DNA of 64,000 nt from Streptococcus anginosus. Its GTDB lineage: Bacteria > Bacillota > Bacilli > Lactobacillales > Streptococcaceae. The stretch is from the NCBI RefSeq assembly GCF_001697145.1, contig NZ_CP012719.1, positions 1,894,501 to 1,958,500 on the forward strand, written 5' to 3'. The notes beneath the pieces were generated by a model. That model did no database searches. It was not told the DNA's origin and saw only the letters and a list, made by a program, of their open reading frames with translations. This document shows, in pieces, positions 52,769 through 62,276 of this stretch (positions are counted from its first letter, which is position 1; each line of letters begins with the position of its first letter). Both the position numbers and the translations under genes were made by a program.

Positions 52769-53000
52769 TGCGAAGCTCCGTTACACCTTCAATAATTTTA
52801 TTAGCCGTATTCCAATCATCACGACCAAATTCTGAGACGGGAACATGGATGTCAAAATGGTTTTCTAGCTCAACAATCAATTCCACAGTACCCATACTGT
52901 CCAGGACTCCTGCATCAAACAAATCTTCGTCCATCATGTCTGATACATCTTCCATAAACAAATCATCAATAATTTCTAATACTTCTGCTTTTACGTCCAT
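52761..53000 (-). CDS. dltC: D-alanine carrier protein DltC
   Basis: 79 residues, acyl-carrier fold. The phosphopantetheine serine is in the motif [10 protein letters not shown] (about residue 35). DltA loads it with D-alanine and DltB accepts it at the membrane. RBS AAAGGAGTTCTCTA. It lies 15 bp after dltB. Confidence 0.97.
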   Translation of the reverse strand: MDVKAEVLEIIDDLFMEDVSDMMDEDLFDAGVLDSMGTVELIVELENHFDIHVPVSEFGRDDWNTANKIIEGVTELRNA

Positions 53001-53015
53001 TAGAGAACTCCTTTT

Positions 53016-54260
53016 TTATTTTTTAAACCATAAGTCATTCAAAAATCCTGAGAAGATTAAGAATGAAAACATTACAACATTAAAAGTGATAAACATCCCC
53101 ACTGCTTGTGTCCATTTGTTATCTGGCAATGGTGGCAAATTCTTCTTTTTCCGTTCTTTATTGACGGTCTTCTTCTTTCGCACCCAAGCGTCATTGATAA
53201 CGAGCCCTAGACCATGAAAGAGTCCATAAGCAATGTAATACCAAGTCACACCGTGCCAAAAGCCCATGACTAGCATGTTGATGATATAAGCTACGCTTGA
53301 AGTGGTGTTCCGATTTTTAAATACTTTATTTCGGATAAGTACTGTGACCAGCCGCATAAATACAAAATCACGGAACCAGAAAGACAGACTCATGTGCCAA
53401 CGATTCCAAAACTCTTTCAAATCGCGCGAAACGAAAGGTTTATTAAAGTTAATCGGACTTTTAATGCCCATTAGATTGGAAATAGCGAGGGCAAACATGG
53501 AATAACCCGCAAAGTCAAAAAATAAATCCAATCCAAATACATACATCACTCCTAGAGTTGGCAGGTTGAAGATACCACCCATTTGCACTGCATATTGCTT
53601 GAGAGGAGGCAAAATCATTGAGCCTAAAATATGTGCCAAGATAAACTTGTATAGAAAGCCAAGCATTATGTATTGAACGGATTGCTCCAACATATCTAGC
53701 AGTTCATCACGCTCAGGGATATTTTCATAATCTTGATTGAACCGCTTAAAACGATCAATCGGTCCACTTGAAAAAGTCGGCATAAAGAGCATAAAACGTA
53801 GAAATTCCCATAAGCTAAAGTCTTTTAGTACGCCATCTCGCAGCTCAATAATCATTCCTACTGAACGAAAAGTCAAATAAGAAATTCCCAAAAAGCCTAA
53901 GAGTGATTGATGTCCATAAATCGCTGGCATCACTTTTACAAGGAAAAGCGGCAAGATAGAGAGAGCAATGTGCAAGTAGAATATCCACTTGCCGTCTCTT
54001 GCTTTTCGATAAATTTTGTAAGACCAAACCCAAATCATCTGCCAAATAACGTAAAACAGTAGCGCATAAATTTGCGTTAACTTCGGTCCAGTCAGCATAA
54101 AAATGATAAAAGCAAAGCTGACCAGAGCTTCGTAAATGGGAAATCTTTTTTTGAAGAATAAACCAACAAAGATTGGCAAAACGGCTAAAATGATATAAAC
54201 AAAATACTGCGGATCCCCGTACGGTTCCAAGTGAGGAAGCTGTCTTATGAAATCCATCAT
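53016..54260 (-). CDS. dltB: DltB membrane O-acyltransferase
   Basis: 414 residues with about eleven membrane helices. The MBOAT family histidine lies in [17 protein letters not shown] (about 330); [20 protein letters not shown] is the other conserved block. It moves D-alanine across or within the membrane with DltC. The start overlaps the dltA stop by four bases. Confidence 0.96.
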   Translation of the reverse strand: MMDFIRQLPHLEPYGDPQYFVYIILAVLPIFVGLFFKKRFPIYEALVSFAFIIFMLTGPKLTQIYALLFYVIWQMIWVWSYKIYRKARDGKWIFYLHIALSILPLFLVKVMPAIYGHQSLLGFLGISYLTFRSVGMIIELRDGVLKDFSLWEFLRFMLFMPTFSSGPIDRFKRFNQDYENIPERDELLDMLEQSVQYIMLGFLYKFILAHILGSMILPPLKQYAVQMGGIFNLPTLGVMYVFGLDLFFDFAGYSMFALAISNLMGIKSPINFNKPFVSRDLKEFWNRWHMSLSFWFRDFVFMRLVTVLIRNKVFKNRNTTSSVAYIINMLVMGFWHGVTWYYIAYGLFHGLGLVINDAWVRKKKTVNKERKKKNLPPLPDNKWTQAVGMFITFNVVMFSFLIFSGFLNDLWFKK

Positions 54261-55807
54261 CGGTTGTTGACCTCGCTAATCAAACCTTTAATATCAATCT
54301 TACCATTTGGTGTCAATGGCAAGGAATCCCGATAAAGGAATTTGGAAGGCATCATATAAGACATCATAATATCTTGCAAATCTTCTTTGATAGCTTTGGT
54401 GATGTCAATCTCACGCTCAAATTGTTCCTTAACCCCGTCCTTCAGGATGACATAGGCTAGAAGGTTTTGTACTTTATGATCTTTATTGTAACGCGGTACA
54501 GCCACAGCTGAGTCCACATATTGAGACTTGTTCAGGTTTTGGGAAACATCTTCTAATTCAATACGAAAACCGTTGAACTTGATTTGGAAATCCATACGAC
54601 CGCCATAAAGCAGTAAACCTTCATCTGTCATAGTACCAACATCACCTGTATGATAAGCTGGTAACCCTTCAAATTCAAAGAATGCTTCGGCTGTTTTCTC
54701 TGGATTGTTCATATAGCCTTTTGATACAGCTGGTCCAGATATAATGATTTCTCCTTGCTCACCATTTGGCAATTTGTTTCCGTCTTCATCAATCACAAAA
54801 GTTGGAGAATCTGCTTTGGTATAGCCAATCGGCAAGCGTTTCATATTTGTCAGCATATCATCCGTTATAGCAACGGCAGATAGAGCCACAGTTGCTTCTG
54901 TCGGACCGTAAGCATTGATAATACGTGCATTTGGAAAACGGTCACGCAATTTTTGAGCCGTTTTAACCGTCAATTCTTCTCCGTCAAAGTAGAAATGTGT
55001 AATGCCTGGCATTTTTTCAGCATTGAAATCTTCAGACAGCATTGCCATGTCTGCAAAAGACGGCGTGGATGTCCAAATAGCGATTGGCAAGTTCAAAATA
55101 GTCTCAAACAGCTGCTTGAAATCTTGCGTAATGGCAGACGGAACTGCAAAAAGTGTTCCTCCAAGTGCCAAGGTTGGCGCCCAGTACATAACCGATAAAT
55201 CAAAAGAGTAAGGTGGCTGCGCCAACATTTGCGGACGAGCTGGAGTCGCAAATTCCTTATCTGTAATCATCCAGTTGGTAAAGCTAAGCAAATTATCGTG
55301 CGAGATTTGCACACCCTTTGGCTTTCCAGTCGTTCCTGAGGTGAAAATGATATAGTAATTCGCATCACCTTTAACAGGGTGTGTAATTTCGTAAGGATGT
55401 TTGGCTGCAAAAGCTACTTGAACTGTTGTTACATCAAGAATCGGAATCGTCACATCTTTCAGCGGAAAGTCATTGATTGCAATAATGAGACTAGGCTGTG
55501 CCACTTCCACAATCGCTGTCACGCGCTCCAGAGCTGAATGACTATCAATCGGAATATAAGCATGTCCTGACTTCGTCAAAGCTACAAAGGTTGCTAACAT
55601 GTCGTATTCTTGTCCACCAAACACCACCACTGGTGACTTTTCAGGAAGCGCAAGACTATCAATCTTTGCAGCGAGCGAATCCGAGTCCACTTTCAAATCA
55701 TGATAAGTATGAGCTTCTCCGAGGACATTGTAAACTGGAAAATCTGGTTGAGACTGAGCAAAGCGCTCAATCGTTTCAATCATGTCGTTAATTACTGAAT
55801 TGGTCAC
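54257..55807 (-). CDS. dltA: D-alanine:carrier ligase DltA
   Basis: 516 residues of the adenylate-forming family. Core motifs: [14 protein letters not shown] (about 145-160), [11 protein letters not shown] (about 300) and [19 protein letters not shown]. The C-terminal catalytic lysine is near TPNGKID. It activates D-alanine with ATP and loads DltC. It is the second gene of the operon, after the small dltX. Confidence 0.97.
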   Translation of the reverse strand: MTNSVINDMIETIERFAQSQPDFPVYNVLGEAHTYHDLKVDSDSLAAKIDSLALPEKSPVVVFGGQEYDMLATFVALTKSGHAYIPIDSHSALERVTAIVEVAQPSLIIAINDFPLKDVTIPILDVTTVQVAFAAKHPYEITHPVKGDANYYIIFTSGTTGKPKGVQISHDNLLSFTNWMITDKEFATPARPQMLAQPPYSFDLSVMYWAPTLALGGTLFAVPSAITQDFKQLFETILNLPIAIWTSTPSFADMAMLSEDFNAEKMPGITHFYFDGEELTVKTAQKLRDRFPNARIINAYGPTEATVALSAVAITDDMLTNMKRLPIGYTKADSPTFVIDEDGNKLPNGEQGEIIISGPAVSKGYMNNPEKTAEAFFEFEGLPAYHTGDVGTMTDEGLLLYGGRMDFQIKFNGFRIELEDVSQNLNKSQYVDSAVAVPRYNKDHKVQNLLAYVILKDGVKEQFEREIDITKAIKEDLQDIMMSYMMPSKFLYRDSLPLTPNGKIDIKGLISEVNNR

Positions 55808-55816
55808 AGTCTGCTC

Positions 55817-55951
55817 CTAAAATTCATTATAGATAAAACCACCTTGGCCTTGACCAAGATAATTAAAGAAATAAAGCAACGCTAGAAATATCACAAAATA
55901 AAGCAGCGTCTGTCCAAAAAATTTAAAAATTATTTTATGTTTTTTCATCAT
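55817..55951 (-). CDS. dltX: DltX, small membrane protein of the dlt operon
   Basis: 44 residues; three ATGs compete (55957, 55951, 55948). One membrane helix (LLYFVIFLALLYFFNYLG) and the conserved C-terminal end GGFIYNEF, which is the hallmark of DltX and is required for D-alanylation in other Firmicutes. It lies nine bases before dltA. Confidence 0.9.
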   Translation of the reverse strand: MMKKHKIIFKFFGQTLLYFVIFLALLYFFNYLGQGQGGFIYNEF

Positions 55952-55991
55952 ATTCATCACTTTTGTCTTACTTCTAGATAAGACTTAGTAT

Positions 55992-56021
55992 ATTTTACCA
56001 TTTTCTAACGCTATTTTTCAA
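55992..56021 (-). promoter_or_regulatory. dlt operon promoter
   Basis: Minus strand TTGAAA (56021-56016), 18 bp, TAAAAT (55997-55992) with TG one base before the -10. Confidence 0.65.
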
Positions 56022-56150
56022 TACAAAACATTCTTTAATTGAGGAATTCAGTTAGAATTAAGGTTTATTTACAACAAACCTAGACAAATTACAGATACTT
56101 CTTGACACAGTTAGCTGAAAAAATACGTCTACTAACAGCAACTTTTGATA

Positions 56151-56240
56151 ATATATAAAAATTTTATATATTTTCTTGACTTTAAAAAGAAAAAGAACTA
56201 TACTATGTATAGAAAAATTATATATAAAAATATTATATAT
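56151..56240 (+). promoter_or_regulatory. padR promoter with two palindromic operators
   Basis: Promoter TTGACT (56176-56181), 17 bp, TATACT (56199-56204). A perfect palindrome of ten-base arms (ATATATAAAA/TTTTATATAT, 56151-56171) lies just upstream. A second (ATATATAA/TTATATAT, 56220-56240) lies between the -10 and the RBS. The pair suggests autorepression by PadR. Confidence 0.75.
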
Positions 56241-56251
56241 AGGAGGTGCTC

Positions 56252-56578
56252 ATGTATTTTCCAACATCTTCTACCTTGATTGAATTTCTCATTCTAGCGA
56301 TTTTGGAAAGCGAAGATTCCTATGGCTATGAGGTTAGCCAAACGATTAAATTGATTGCCAATATCAAGGAATCAACCTTATATCCTATTTTGAAAAAGTT
56401 AGAAAAAAATCGTTATTTAACGACTTACTCGCAAGAATATCAAGGTCGAAAACGGAAGTATTACTCCCTTACTCCAGAAGGGCGAAAGCAGTTAAACACC
56501 CTTAAAAGGGAGTGGGAGTTATATACAGCGACAGTCAACGGTATCATAGAAGGGAACATTCGCCATGACAAAAACTGA
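56252..56578 (+). CDS. PadR-family transcriptional regulator
   Basis: 108 residues from ATG 56252, with AGGAGGTGCTC upstream. PadR winged helix: LIEFLILAILESEDSYGYEV, SQTIKLIANIKESTLYPILK, YYSLTPEGRKQLNTL. Small PadR proteins paired with DUF1700 membrane-stress proteins often control their own operon and export genes. It overlaps the next gene by 14 bp. Confidence 0.9.
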   Translation: MYFPTSSTLIEFLILAILESEDSYGYEVSQTIKLIANIKESTLYPILKKLEKNRYLTTYSQEYQGRKRKYYSLTPEGRKQLNTLKREWELYTATVNGIIEGNIRHDKN

Positions 56579-57560
56579 CTATTTAGCCGCACTAGAGAAA
56601 TACTTGAAAACATTGCCAGAAGCAGATTATAAAGAAGCAATGGATTATTTTACGGAATACTTTGAAGAAGCCGGACCTGAAAATGAAGCACAAGTCATTG
56701 AGGAGTTGGGAGATCCCAAAGACGCAGCAGAAGAGATTATTCGCTCACTTTCATCAAATCAAGCAGAAGAAATGTCAACTCGTCCTCAACACCAGTCATC
56801 TGCACACAATCACCAATCATATACCGACAATGCTTATATCTTTGAAGACTATGCAACAATCTCTGAATTACATATTGATGTCACCACGCAAGATATTCTG
56901 ATTGAGCCTTCACCTGATGATTTTTTCCACATCAAATACTATAATGGAAAAGGCAACAATCAAATCATTTCTACTGTTCAAAACGAGAAGTGGCACATTA
57001 CAGAAAAAGGCAACACGCATTATAGTGGTTTGGACTGGATTATTAACGTCATGAAAAACGGTTTTGATAATCATCCTATTTGCATTCAAATCCCGAATGG
57101 CAAGATTCTTCAGTCATTCTCACTTCAAGCAACTTCTGGTGATGTAGCTGTATCTCATCTTCAAACACAAAAAGGAACGATTGAGCTTTCAAGTGGTGAT
57201 TTGACCATGCGTCATTGCCATTTGCAACAGACCAATGTTACCCTTATCAGTGGTGATATTCATCTAGCACATGTCAAATTAACGGATTGTAAGCTATCTC
57301 TCGTGTCAGGGGATCTCGACACGCATTCTTTAGAAATTGCTGGTAAAACCTCTATTCAAACAACAAGCGGAGATATTTCACTTCATCTGCTGCACCATGA
57401 TTTCAGCTATGATCTTGAAACAGTGCACGGAGACATTTCTATCTCTGATCAGCTCCAGCCGAGCCACCAAATCGTTGGCAACACAATCCGTCATAAAGTA
57501 TCAACTTCTACAGATTCTCTTACTATCCAAGCTGTCAGCGGAGACATCAATCTTTATTAG
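56565..57560 (+). CDS. DUF1700/DUF4097 fusion protein, PadR partner
   Basis: 331 residues. The N-terminal ~70 are a DUF1700-type helical domain (YLAALEKYLKTLPEADYKEA, QVIEELGDPKDAAEEIIRSL). The C-terminal ~220 are DUF4097-like beta-helix repeats with recurring SGD turns (LQATSGDVAVSHL, ISGDIHLAHVKL, TTSGDISLHLLHH). No membrane helix is seen, unlike most DUF1700 proteins. The function is unknown; coupling to PadR suggests it is the regulator's target or a cofactor in an envelope-stress response. Confidence 0.8.
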   Translation: MTKTDYLAALEKYLKTLPEADYKEAMDYFTEYFEEAGPENEAQVIEELGDPKDAAEEIIRSLSSNQAEEMSTRPQHQSSAHNHQSYTDNAYIFEDYATISELHIDVTTQDILIEPSPDDFFHIKYYNGKGNNQIISTVQNEKWHITEKGNTHYSGLDWIINVMKNGFDNHPICIQIPNGKILQSFSLQATSGDVAVSHLQTQKGTIELSSGDLTMRHCHLQQTNVTLISGDIHLAHVKLTDCKLSLVSGDLDTHSLEIAGKTSIQTTSGDISLHLLHHDFSYDLETVHGDISISDQLQPSHQIVGNTIRHKVSTSTDSLTIQAVSGDINLY

Positions 57561-57569
57561 AGGTTTCGC

Positions 57570-58187
57570 ATGAAACAGATTCATTGGTTATTCTTTGATG
57601 TTGGCTCAACTTTGGTAAATGAAGAAAAAGCCTACCAAGATCGGATTGAGCAGGCTATTGCGGATACTCACATTTCTTATGCAGCATTTTATCAAACTAT
57701 GATTCACTATTTTAAGGAAAACAAAAAGGGCGATGCGGAGGCTCTGAACGATTATGGTCTGAAGCGTCCGTCTTGGAGGTCTGATTTAGAGGTGCTGTAT
57801 CCTGACTGCAAGCAAGCGCTGAAAACTCTCCACCAGCACTACAAGATTGGGATTATTGCCAACCAGTTACCGAACTTGCAAGCAAGATTGGGAAGATTTG
57901 GTATTGATTCTTGGATTGATCTGGTGATTTCCTCTGCCGATGTTGGCTTGGCAAAACCTGATCTCGCTATTTTTGAGTTAGCTCTCCAACAAGCGAACTG
58001 CTTAGCTGAAGGCGCTGTGATGATTGGCGACCGTTTGTACAATGATATTCTTCCGGCTAAACAACTTGGAATGCAAACCATTTGGATCCGACAGAGATTT
58101 AGCCGCTTGACCCACGTAACGAATCCAGCAGAAGCACCAGATTGGACTGTTGATAATTTGACAGAGATTCTAGAGATTTTAGGCTGA
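57570..58187 (+). CDS. HAD-family hydrolase
   Basis: 205 residues. Motif I HWLFFDVGSTLV (second Asp replaced by Gly-Ser, as DxGST in many members), motif III GLAKPDLAIFE and motif IV MIGDRLYNDI. A C1 cap of about 70 residues lies after motif I. Cytoplasmic small-molecule phosphatase; substrate unknown. It follows the DUF1700 gene by nine bases and ends in a strong terminator, so it is third in the padR operon. Confidence 0.85.
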   Translation: MKQIHWLFFDVGSTLVNEEKAYQDRIEQAIADTHISYAAFYQTMIHYFKENKKGDAEALNDYGLKRPSWRSDLEVLYPDCKQALKTLHQHYKIGIIANQLPNLQARLGRFGIDSWIDLVISSADVGLAKPDLAIFELALQQANCLAEGAVMIGDRLYNDILPAKQLGMQTIWIRQRFSRLTHVTNPAEAPDWTVDNLTEILEILG

Positions 58188-58193
58188 GCATGC

Positions 58194-58227
58194 AAAAAAC
58201 TAGAGTTGTTTCGCTCTAGTTTTTTTA
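58194..58227 (+). terminator. Terminator of the padR operon
   Basis: AAAAAACTAGAG - eight bases - CTCTAGTTTTTTT. Confidence 0.9.
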
Positions 58228-58272
58228 ACGTTATCAACTTTATTATATCATAAATTTTTTTCAAAAATAGAC

Positions 58273-58300
58273 TTGTTTCTTCTTATTTTTGTGATATATT
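58273..58300 (+). promoter_or_regulatory. Promoter of the exported-protein gene
   Basis: TTGTTT (58273-58278), 16 bp, TATATT (58295-58300) with TG one base before. The leader to 58404 is about 100 nt. Confidence 0.5.
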
Positions 58301-58404
58301 GAAAGTGAAAAAAGGGGAATTCTTTAAGCAGTTCGTCAGAAGGGAGGATTTATAATTAGAGCTGTAGTTTTATCAATTTGATTTTATAAAAAGGAGGAAA
58401 CACT

Positions 58405-59019
58405 ATGAGGCGTTTAGGTTTAATGTTTATTAGCTTTTTAAGTTTCTTAGTTCTAGCCTTTGGCATTGGAACGACTGTAAAAGCTGATGAAACTACTGTT
58501 AAAAATTTTGATGTTGTAACAGTTACTAAAGATGAAATCTTAGCCAATTATGTTAGTAATACAGGCGTTAGTTTTGCAGAAGCTGAACGTACTTTATTCC
58601 CCAATAAGAGCACTTCTCAAGCTAGAAATGCTCAGCTAAATGAAGAAACTTCATATGTAGTGTTACGTGGTGCTACATATCAAGATGATACGTTAATTTC
58701 TTATATTCCAAATAATGCAGGACATGTCTATTTTTATTGTGAAGTTAGTAAAAGCGGTTGGTTTAGAGGAATAAAACGAATTGTTTATGCAGGTTATTAT
58801 TCTGGAAGTTTAATATTCCAAGGAAATTTTCAATACGCTTTACCCGATGCCAATAGAATACACTTTACTTTAAACGGTCATTTGTATAGAAATACATCAA
58901 CAACCACTTCAATCGGAGCTGGAATTGGTATTGGTCAGGTTGGTAGCTTTAATGTCGGAGTTGCTGATACATCTAGTTACCACAGTCCATTATATTATCA
59001 TGGAAATAGGAGTTATTAA
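58405..59019 (+). CDS. Exported protein of unknown function
   Basis: 204 residues. A Sec signal peptide (MRRLGLMFISFLSFLVLAFG, cleavage likely after VKA at about 28) is followed by an acidic propeptide-like part (DEILANYVSNTGVSFAEAER). A beta-rich domain with aromatic residues follows (HVYFYCEVSKSGWFRGIKRI), and a Gly-rich end (TSIGAGIGIGQVGSFNVGVA). There is no LPxTG or lipobox, so it is secreted. The glycine-rich tail recalls secreted toxins or bacteriocins, but I do not recognise a family. RBS AAAAAGGAGGAAACACT. A small membrane protein follows. Confidence 0.7.
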   Translation: MRRLGLMFISFLSFLVLAFGIGTTVKADETTVKNFDVVTVTKDEILANYVSNTGVSFAEAERTLFPNKSTSQARNAQLNEETSYVVLRGATYQDDTLISYIPNNAGHVYFYCEVSKSGWFRGIKRIVYAGYYSGSLIFQGNFQYALPDANRIHFTLNGHLYRNTSTTTSIGAGIGIGQVGSFNVGVADTSSYHSPLYYHGNRSY

Positions 59020-59021
59020 GT

Positions 59022-59198
59022 ATGAAAAAAAAGATTGTTATTTTTCAAGCTATTTGGTTTGTTTGTTCCCCTTTCATTTCTTTATTTATTTGTAGAAATA
59101 TGCCAATTATACGTGATTTATTATTTCATATATTTTTCTTAGTTTTAATCCTATCACAATGGTTAGCGATTAAAACACTATCACACCTTGACGATTAA
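59022..59198 (+). CDS. Small two-helix membrane protein (58 aa)
   Basis: ATG 59022, two bases after the exported-protein stop, with AATAGGAGTTATTAAGT upstream. Two hydrophobic helices (IVIFQAIWFVCSPFISLFIC and LLFHIFFLVLILSQWLAIK). Its tight linkage to a secreted protein suggests an immunity or export partner, which is inference. No family recognised. Confidence 0.65.
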   Translation: MKKKIVIFQAIWFVCSPFISLFICRNMPIIRDLLFHIFFLVLILSQWLAIKTLSHLDD

Positions 59199-59210
59199 GC
59201 AAAGGTCAAA

Positions 59211-59241
59211 CGAAAGAGGTTGGGTTTTCCAGCCTCTTTTG
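59211..59241. terminator. Terminator between convergent genes
   Basis: GAAAGAGGTTGG-GTTTT-CCAGCCTCTTTTG. Confidence 0.85.
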
Positions 59242-59248
59242 TCTATCG

Positions 59249-60709
59249 TCACCGTACGCCAGGACCTCCGCCCATGCCGTTTCCATTTTGGGTAGTCAGG
59301 CTAGCTGTTGCGGTCGTGCTTTGTCCATTGACTGTAATGGTGTAGCTTTCACCGTCTTTGATAGCAGCTGAGCTAGCGAGAACGGATTGGAAATTTTTAG
59401 CAGCGGTATAGCTGAGGATTTCTTTGCCTGACGAATCGGTAATCGTCACCTTGTCCCCAGCACTACCAGACACATTCGCAAGGATGGAAGCTTGCTTAGA
59501 ATTTGAGCCAAAGCCCATTGCCATGCCATTGCTGCCGACCATTACAACGGTTCCGCCAGTAATGGTGCCATTTCCGTCATAGTCAAGAGCGCCATTGCCA
59601 CCATTTGTCGGCCCGTCCACATAGACTTCACCACCTGAAATGGTCAAATCCCCGTTAGAATCCAATCCGTCACCTTGGGCATTAACCTTGACTTTACCAC
59701 CTGTGATGGTCAGACTGACACCAGCGGTTGCTTGTCCCGGAGCGCTCTCGCTACTGCTACCGTCTGCTGCATTGATTCCGTCGTCATTGGCTGTCAGGTC
59801 TAAATCCCCACCGTTAATGGTGACGGTTTTGCCTTCCAGCGCTTCTTCGCTCTTTTCTACCTTAATCGTACCGCCGTCAATAAGAGCCGTATTAGAAGCG
59901 TGAATACCATCATCTCCAGCGTTAATGGTAATCTTTCCAGACTGGATATAGAAATTGCCTAATGATGTATCTTCATCATTATCCGCATGAATGGCATCTT
60001 CCGTTGCAGTCAAATTCATTGTCGCGTCTTTAATATTGATTGCGTCATTCGCTGAAAGAGCGTTTTTATAACCTTTAATCGTGTAGGTTCCGCCTGTAAT
60101 GCGCAAATCATCATTGGACTCAATAGCATTGCCATACTTGCCTTCTACCGTCAGACTACCAGAACCGTTGAAAGTGAGATCATCCTTGCTGTAAATCGCA
60201 GCGTCATAGTCTGTATTCTTGTGATTGGCAGAATCCGAAATCGTGTTCTTGCTACCTTTTGCAAGCGTGATAAAAGTCTTATCTGCATTTTCTACGACAA
60301 TTGCAGCATCTGTTCCAGTCATCCTGACCCCATTCAGCACGAGCTGAACCTTGTCTTGGTCGCCAACTTTAACGACAACTTGGACATTTTTACTTGAACC
60401 AGATAAGACATAAGTCCCAGCTTTGGTAATCGTCACTGTAGAGCCGGACACTTCCGCACCAGAACCAGAAGTCTTGGCAGATGACCCACTCAAGCTAATC
60501 TTAGTTGCTTTTGATTCATCATAAGAAGCATCTTGGTCACGCTTAGTAAAGTAATCAGATATCTTGGTGGTTGTTGTCTTACTTGTGCTAGAAGAGCTAG
60601 TGCCGGTTGAGTTGGTGTTTGTCATACTGCACGCCCCTAAAGCAACTGTCAATAGGACAAGTGGAATCAAACGTTTGAACTGTTTTCGTTTTGAGGTTGA
60701 TCTTCTCAT
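59249..60709 (-). CDS. Beta-helix carbohydrate-binding lipoprotein (Cthe_2159-type)
   Basis: 486 residues from ATG 60709 (AAGGAGGACAGCC upstream). Lipobox LTVALGACS at about residue 28, then a Ser/Thr-rich linker. The rest is repetitive, right-handed beta-helix sequence with many GG/DDG turns (ITGGTYTIKGYKNALSANDA, INAGDDGIHASNTALIDGGT, ANDDGINAADG). This is the pattern of the carbohydrate-binding domain family PF14262. It is the third gene of an operon with a VTC-domain protein and a DUF4956 membrane protein. The role at the cell surface is not known. Confidence 0.85.
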   Translation of the reverse strand: MRRSTSKRKQFKRLIPLVLLTVALGACSMTNTNSTGTSSSSTSKTTTTKISDYFTKRDQDASYDESKATKISLSGSSAKTSGSGAEVSGSTVTITKAGTYVLSGSSKNVQVVVKVGDQDKVQLVLNGVRMTGTDAAIVVENADKTFITLAKGSKNTISDSANHKNTDYDAAIYSKDDLTFNGSGSLTVEGKYGNAIESNDDLRITGGTYTIKGYKNALSANDAINIKDATMNLTATEDAIHADNDEDTSLGNFYIQSGKITINAGDDGIHASNTALIDGGTIKVEKSEEALEGKTVTINGGDLDLTANDDGINAADGSSSESAPGQATAGVSLTITGGKVKVNAQGDGLDSNGDLTISGGEVYVDGPTNGGNGALDYDGNGTITGGTVVMVGSNGMAMGFGSNSKQASILANVSGSAGDKVTITDSSGKEILSYTAAKNFQSVLASSAAIKDGESYTITVNGQSTTATASLTTQNGNGMGGGPGVR

Positions 60710-60722
60710 GGCTGTCCTCCTT

Positions 60723-61403
60723 TTATAGTTCATTTTCTTTTGTGACATAGCGGCTAATGGCAATCTCTAAATTCCCATTTCGCGTCCGCAAAGCGTCCAT
60801 TAACTCTTTCTCTGTCATCGTACCATTTAATTGGACAATATACTTAATCTTGAACAGACTTCCCATATCAGACGTTTTGACATTTGCTAATTCAACATAG
60901 TTGGCCGCCTTTTGAAAGATGTCATCAAAGACCGTCTCATAGTCCAAACTTTCTGGAATGACAACGGTCACTTGACGCATAGAATGCTTCATCTGCCCGA
61001 AATTCACCGTTTCCAGCAACAACATGACAACCGACATGATGATCGTAAAGACGCTGGCAAAGACAAGATAGCCCATACCGACAGCAATCCCAATCGTCAT
61101 CGCAAGGAAAATCGCCAGCAATTCCTTAGCACCACCCGGTGCTGAACGAAAGCGAATCAAGCCGAAAGCCCCCATGACCGCAACCCCTGCACCCAGACTG
61201 CCATTGACTAGGAAAATGACAATGGCAATCAAAGTCGGCAGCATAACCAAGGTCATCATAAAGGACTTGCTGTAAATGGTTTTGTATTGATAGACCTTAG
61301 CTAATATCAGCCCCAGCACAAGGGCGATACCAATCGCACCAAACATACTGGCTGGATTGACCGTTGTCCCCGTAAAGACATCACTAAATAGCTGATCGAA
61401 CAT
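60723..61403 (-). CDS. DUF4956 membrane protein
   Basis: 226 residues. Four membrane helices in the N-terminal 135 residues (GAIGIALVLGLILAKVYQYK, LVMLPTLIAIVIFLVNGSLG) with the conserved GAFGLIRFRSAPGGAKELLA loop. A soluble C-terminal domain follows (about 140-226). DUF4956 genes regularly sit beside VTC-domain genes; their function is unresolved. It overlaps the VTC gene by 20 bp and precedes the lipoprotein gene by 13 bp. Confidence 0.88.
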   Translation of the reverse strand: MFDQLFSDVFTGTTVNPASMFGAIGIALVLGLILAKVYQYKTIYSKSFMMTLVMLPTLIAIVIFLVNGSLGAGVAVMGAFGLIRFRSAPGGAKELLAIFLAMTIGIAVGMGYLVFASVFTIIMSVVMLLLETVNFGQMKHSMRQVTVVIPESLDYETVFDDIFQKAANYVELANVKTSDMGSLFKIKYIVQLNGTMTEKELMDALRTRNGNLEIAISRYVTKENEL

Positions 61404-62118
61404 GATTGATTACTCCTTTGTAGTCGGTTGTTTTCTTGTAGGCAACCCCGTATTTTGAGAAAGACTTTGGAAAAACGTGGTGGCGATCCAAAATCTCTGC
61501 TAGCCAGAGCGGATACGCCCCCGGCACTTTGATTTCCATGATGACATGGTTGTCAGGAAGAAGGTTCTTGCCGTCTTTTCCTGCCAGTAAACTCAAATTT
61601 TTCGTCCGATAAGCCACATCATAGTCAATGGTAATCCGCACATTGGAGTTTTCTAAGCCTTTTAGAGAGTAGCGGTTGTAGTAGATATACATCATGGGCT
61701 GTACGCCACCGTAACGCTCACAAAGCCATTCGATTTCCTGTTTAATCTGCGAATCCTCAAGCTGGCATTCCCCTGCGAGATACTGCTCTGCTGTCAACAA
61801 CTCAGTCGCAATCCGACGTTTATACACGACCTTGCGCACTTTTTTCTTGATTTCCAAAAAGACTTGGCTATCAGCCTGAGGGCTAGCATCATAAGTGCGC
61901 ACGCGCAATTTTTCCTTGAAATAAGGCTTCTCCAAAGACTCCCGAATCATCTGATAGGTCGGTGTATCATAGTAGAGGTTGCCAATCGTTGAATAGACGT
62001 GCTCATCTTCTGCCATATACGCTTCAAACTCCTGTAGCAAATCTGCCAACGTTTCCTTTGAGATGACGTACTTGGTTTCTATCCGTTGAAATTTATCTTT
62101 AAATGTTTTTTTAGCCAT
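61384..62118 (-). CDS. VTC-domain (polyphosphate polymerase-like) protein
   Basis: 244 residues. CYTH/VTC tunnel-fold residues are recognisable: FQRIETKYVISKETLADLL, YYDTPTYQMIRES, KEKLRVRTYD, VFLEIKKKVRKVVYKRR and VIMEIKVPGAYPLWLAEILD. In yeast the VTC4 core makes polyphosphate from ATP. In bacteria the product is unproven. It is cytoplasmic and first in the operon (RBS AAAGGAGAGCAATCTC). It probably works with the DUF4956 membrane protein and the surface lipoprotein. Confidence 0.85.
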   Translation of the reverse strand: MAKKTFKDKFQRIETKYVISKETLADLLQEFEAYMAEDEHVYSTIGNLYYDTPTYQMIRESLEKPYFKEKLRVRTYDASPQADSQVFLEIKKKVRKVVYKRRIATELLTAEQYLAGECQLEDSQIKQEIEWLCERYGGVQPMMYIYYNRYSLKGLENSNVRITIDYDVAYRTKNLSLLAGKDGKNLLPDNHVIMEIKVPGAYPLWLAEILDRHHVFPKSFSKYGVAYKKTTDYKGVINHVRSAI

Positions 62119-62203
62119 GAGATTGCTCTCCTTTGTCGTTCTTTATCTACGTAGTTTACGGGCAAATCCTTAAAAGAAAGCTAAAAAAAACTTAAAGAAA
62201 ACA

Positions 62204-62230
62204 AAACACCCCCATTTTCTGGAGGTGTTT
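62204..62230 (-). terminator. Terminator of the small membrane-protein gene
   Basis: Minus strand AACACCTCCA-GAAAA-TGGGGGTGTT then TTGTTTTC. Confidence 0.65.
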
Positions 62231-62276
62231 AATAAATGTCTGTAGAATGAAATAGAAACTAGAAGCTACCGCAATC

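Noticed and set aside
62119..62190. A CiaR binding site upstream of the VTC gene
   Set aside because: Two TTTAAG words are present on the minus strand, but the spacing is 16 bp instead of five.
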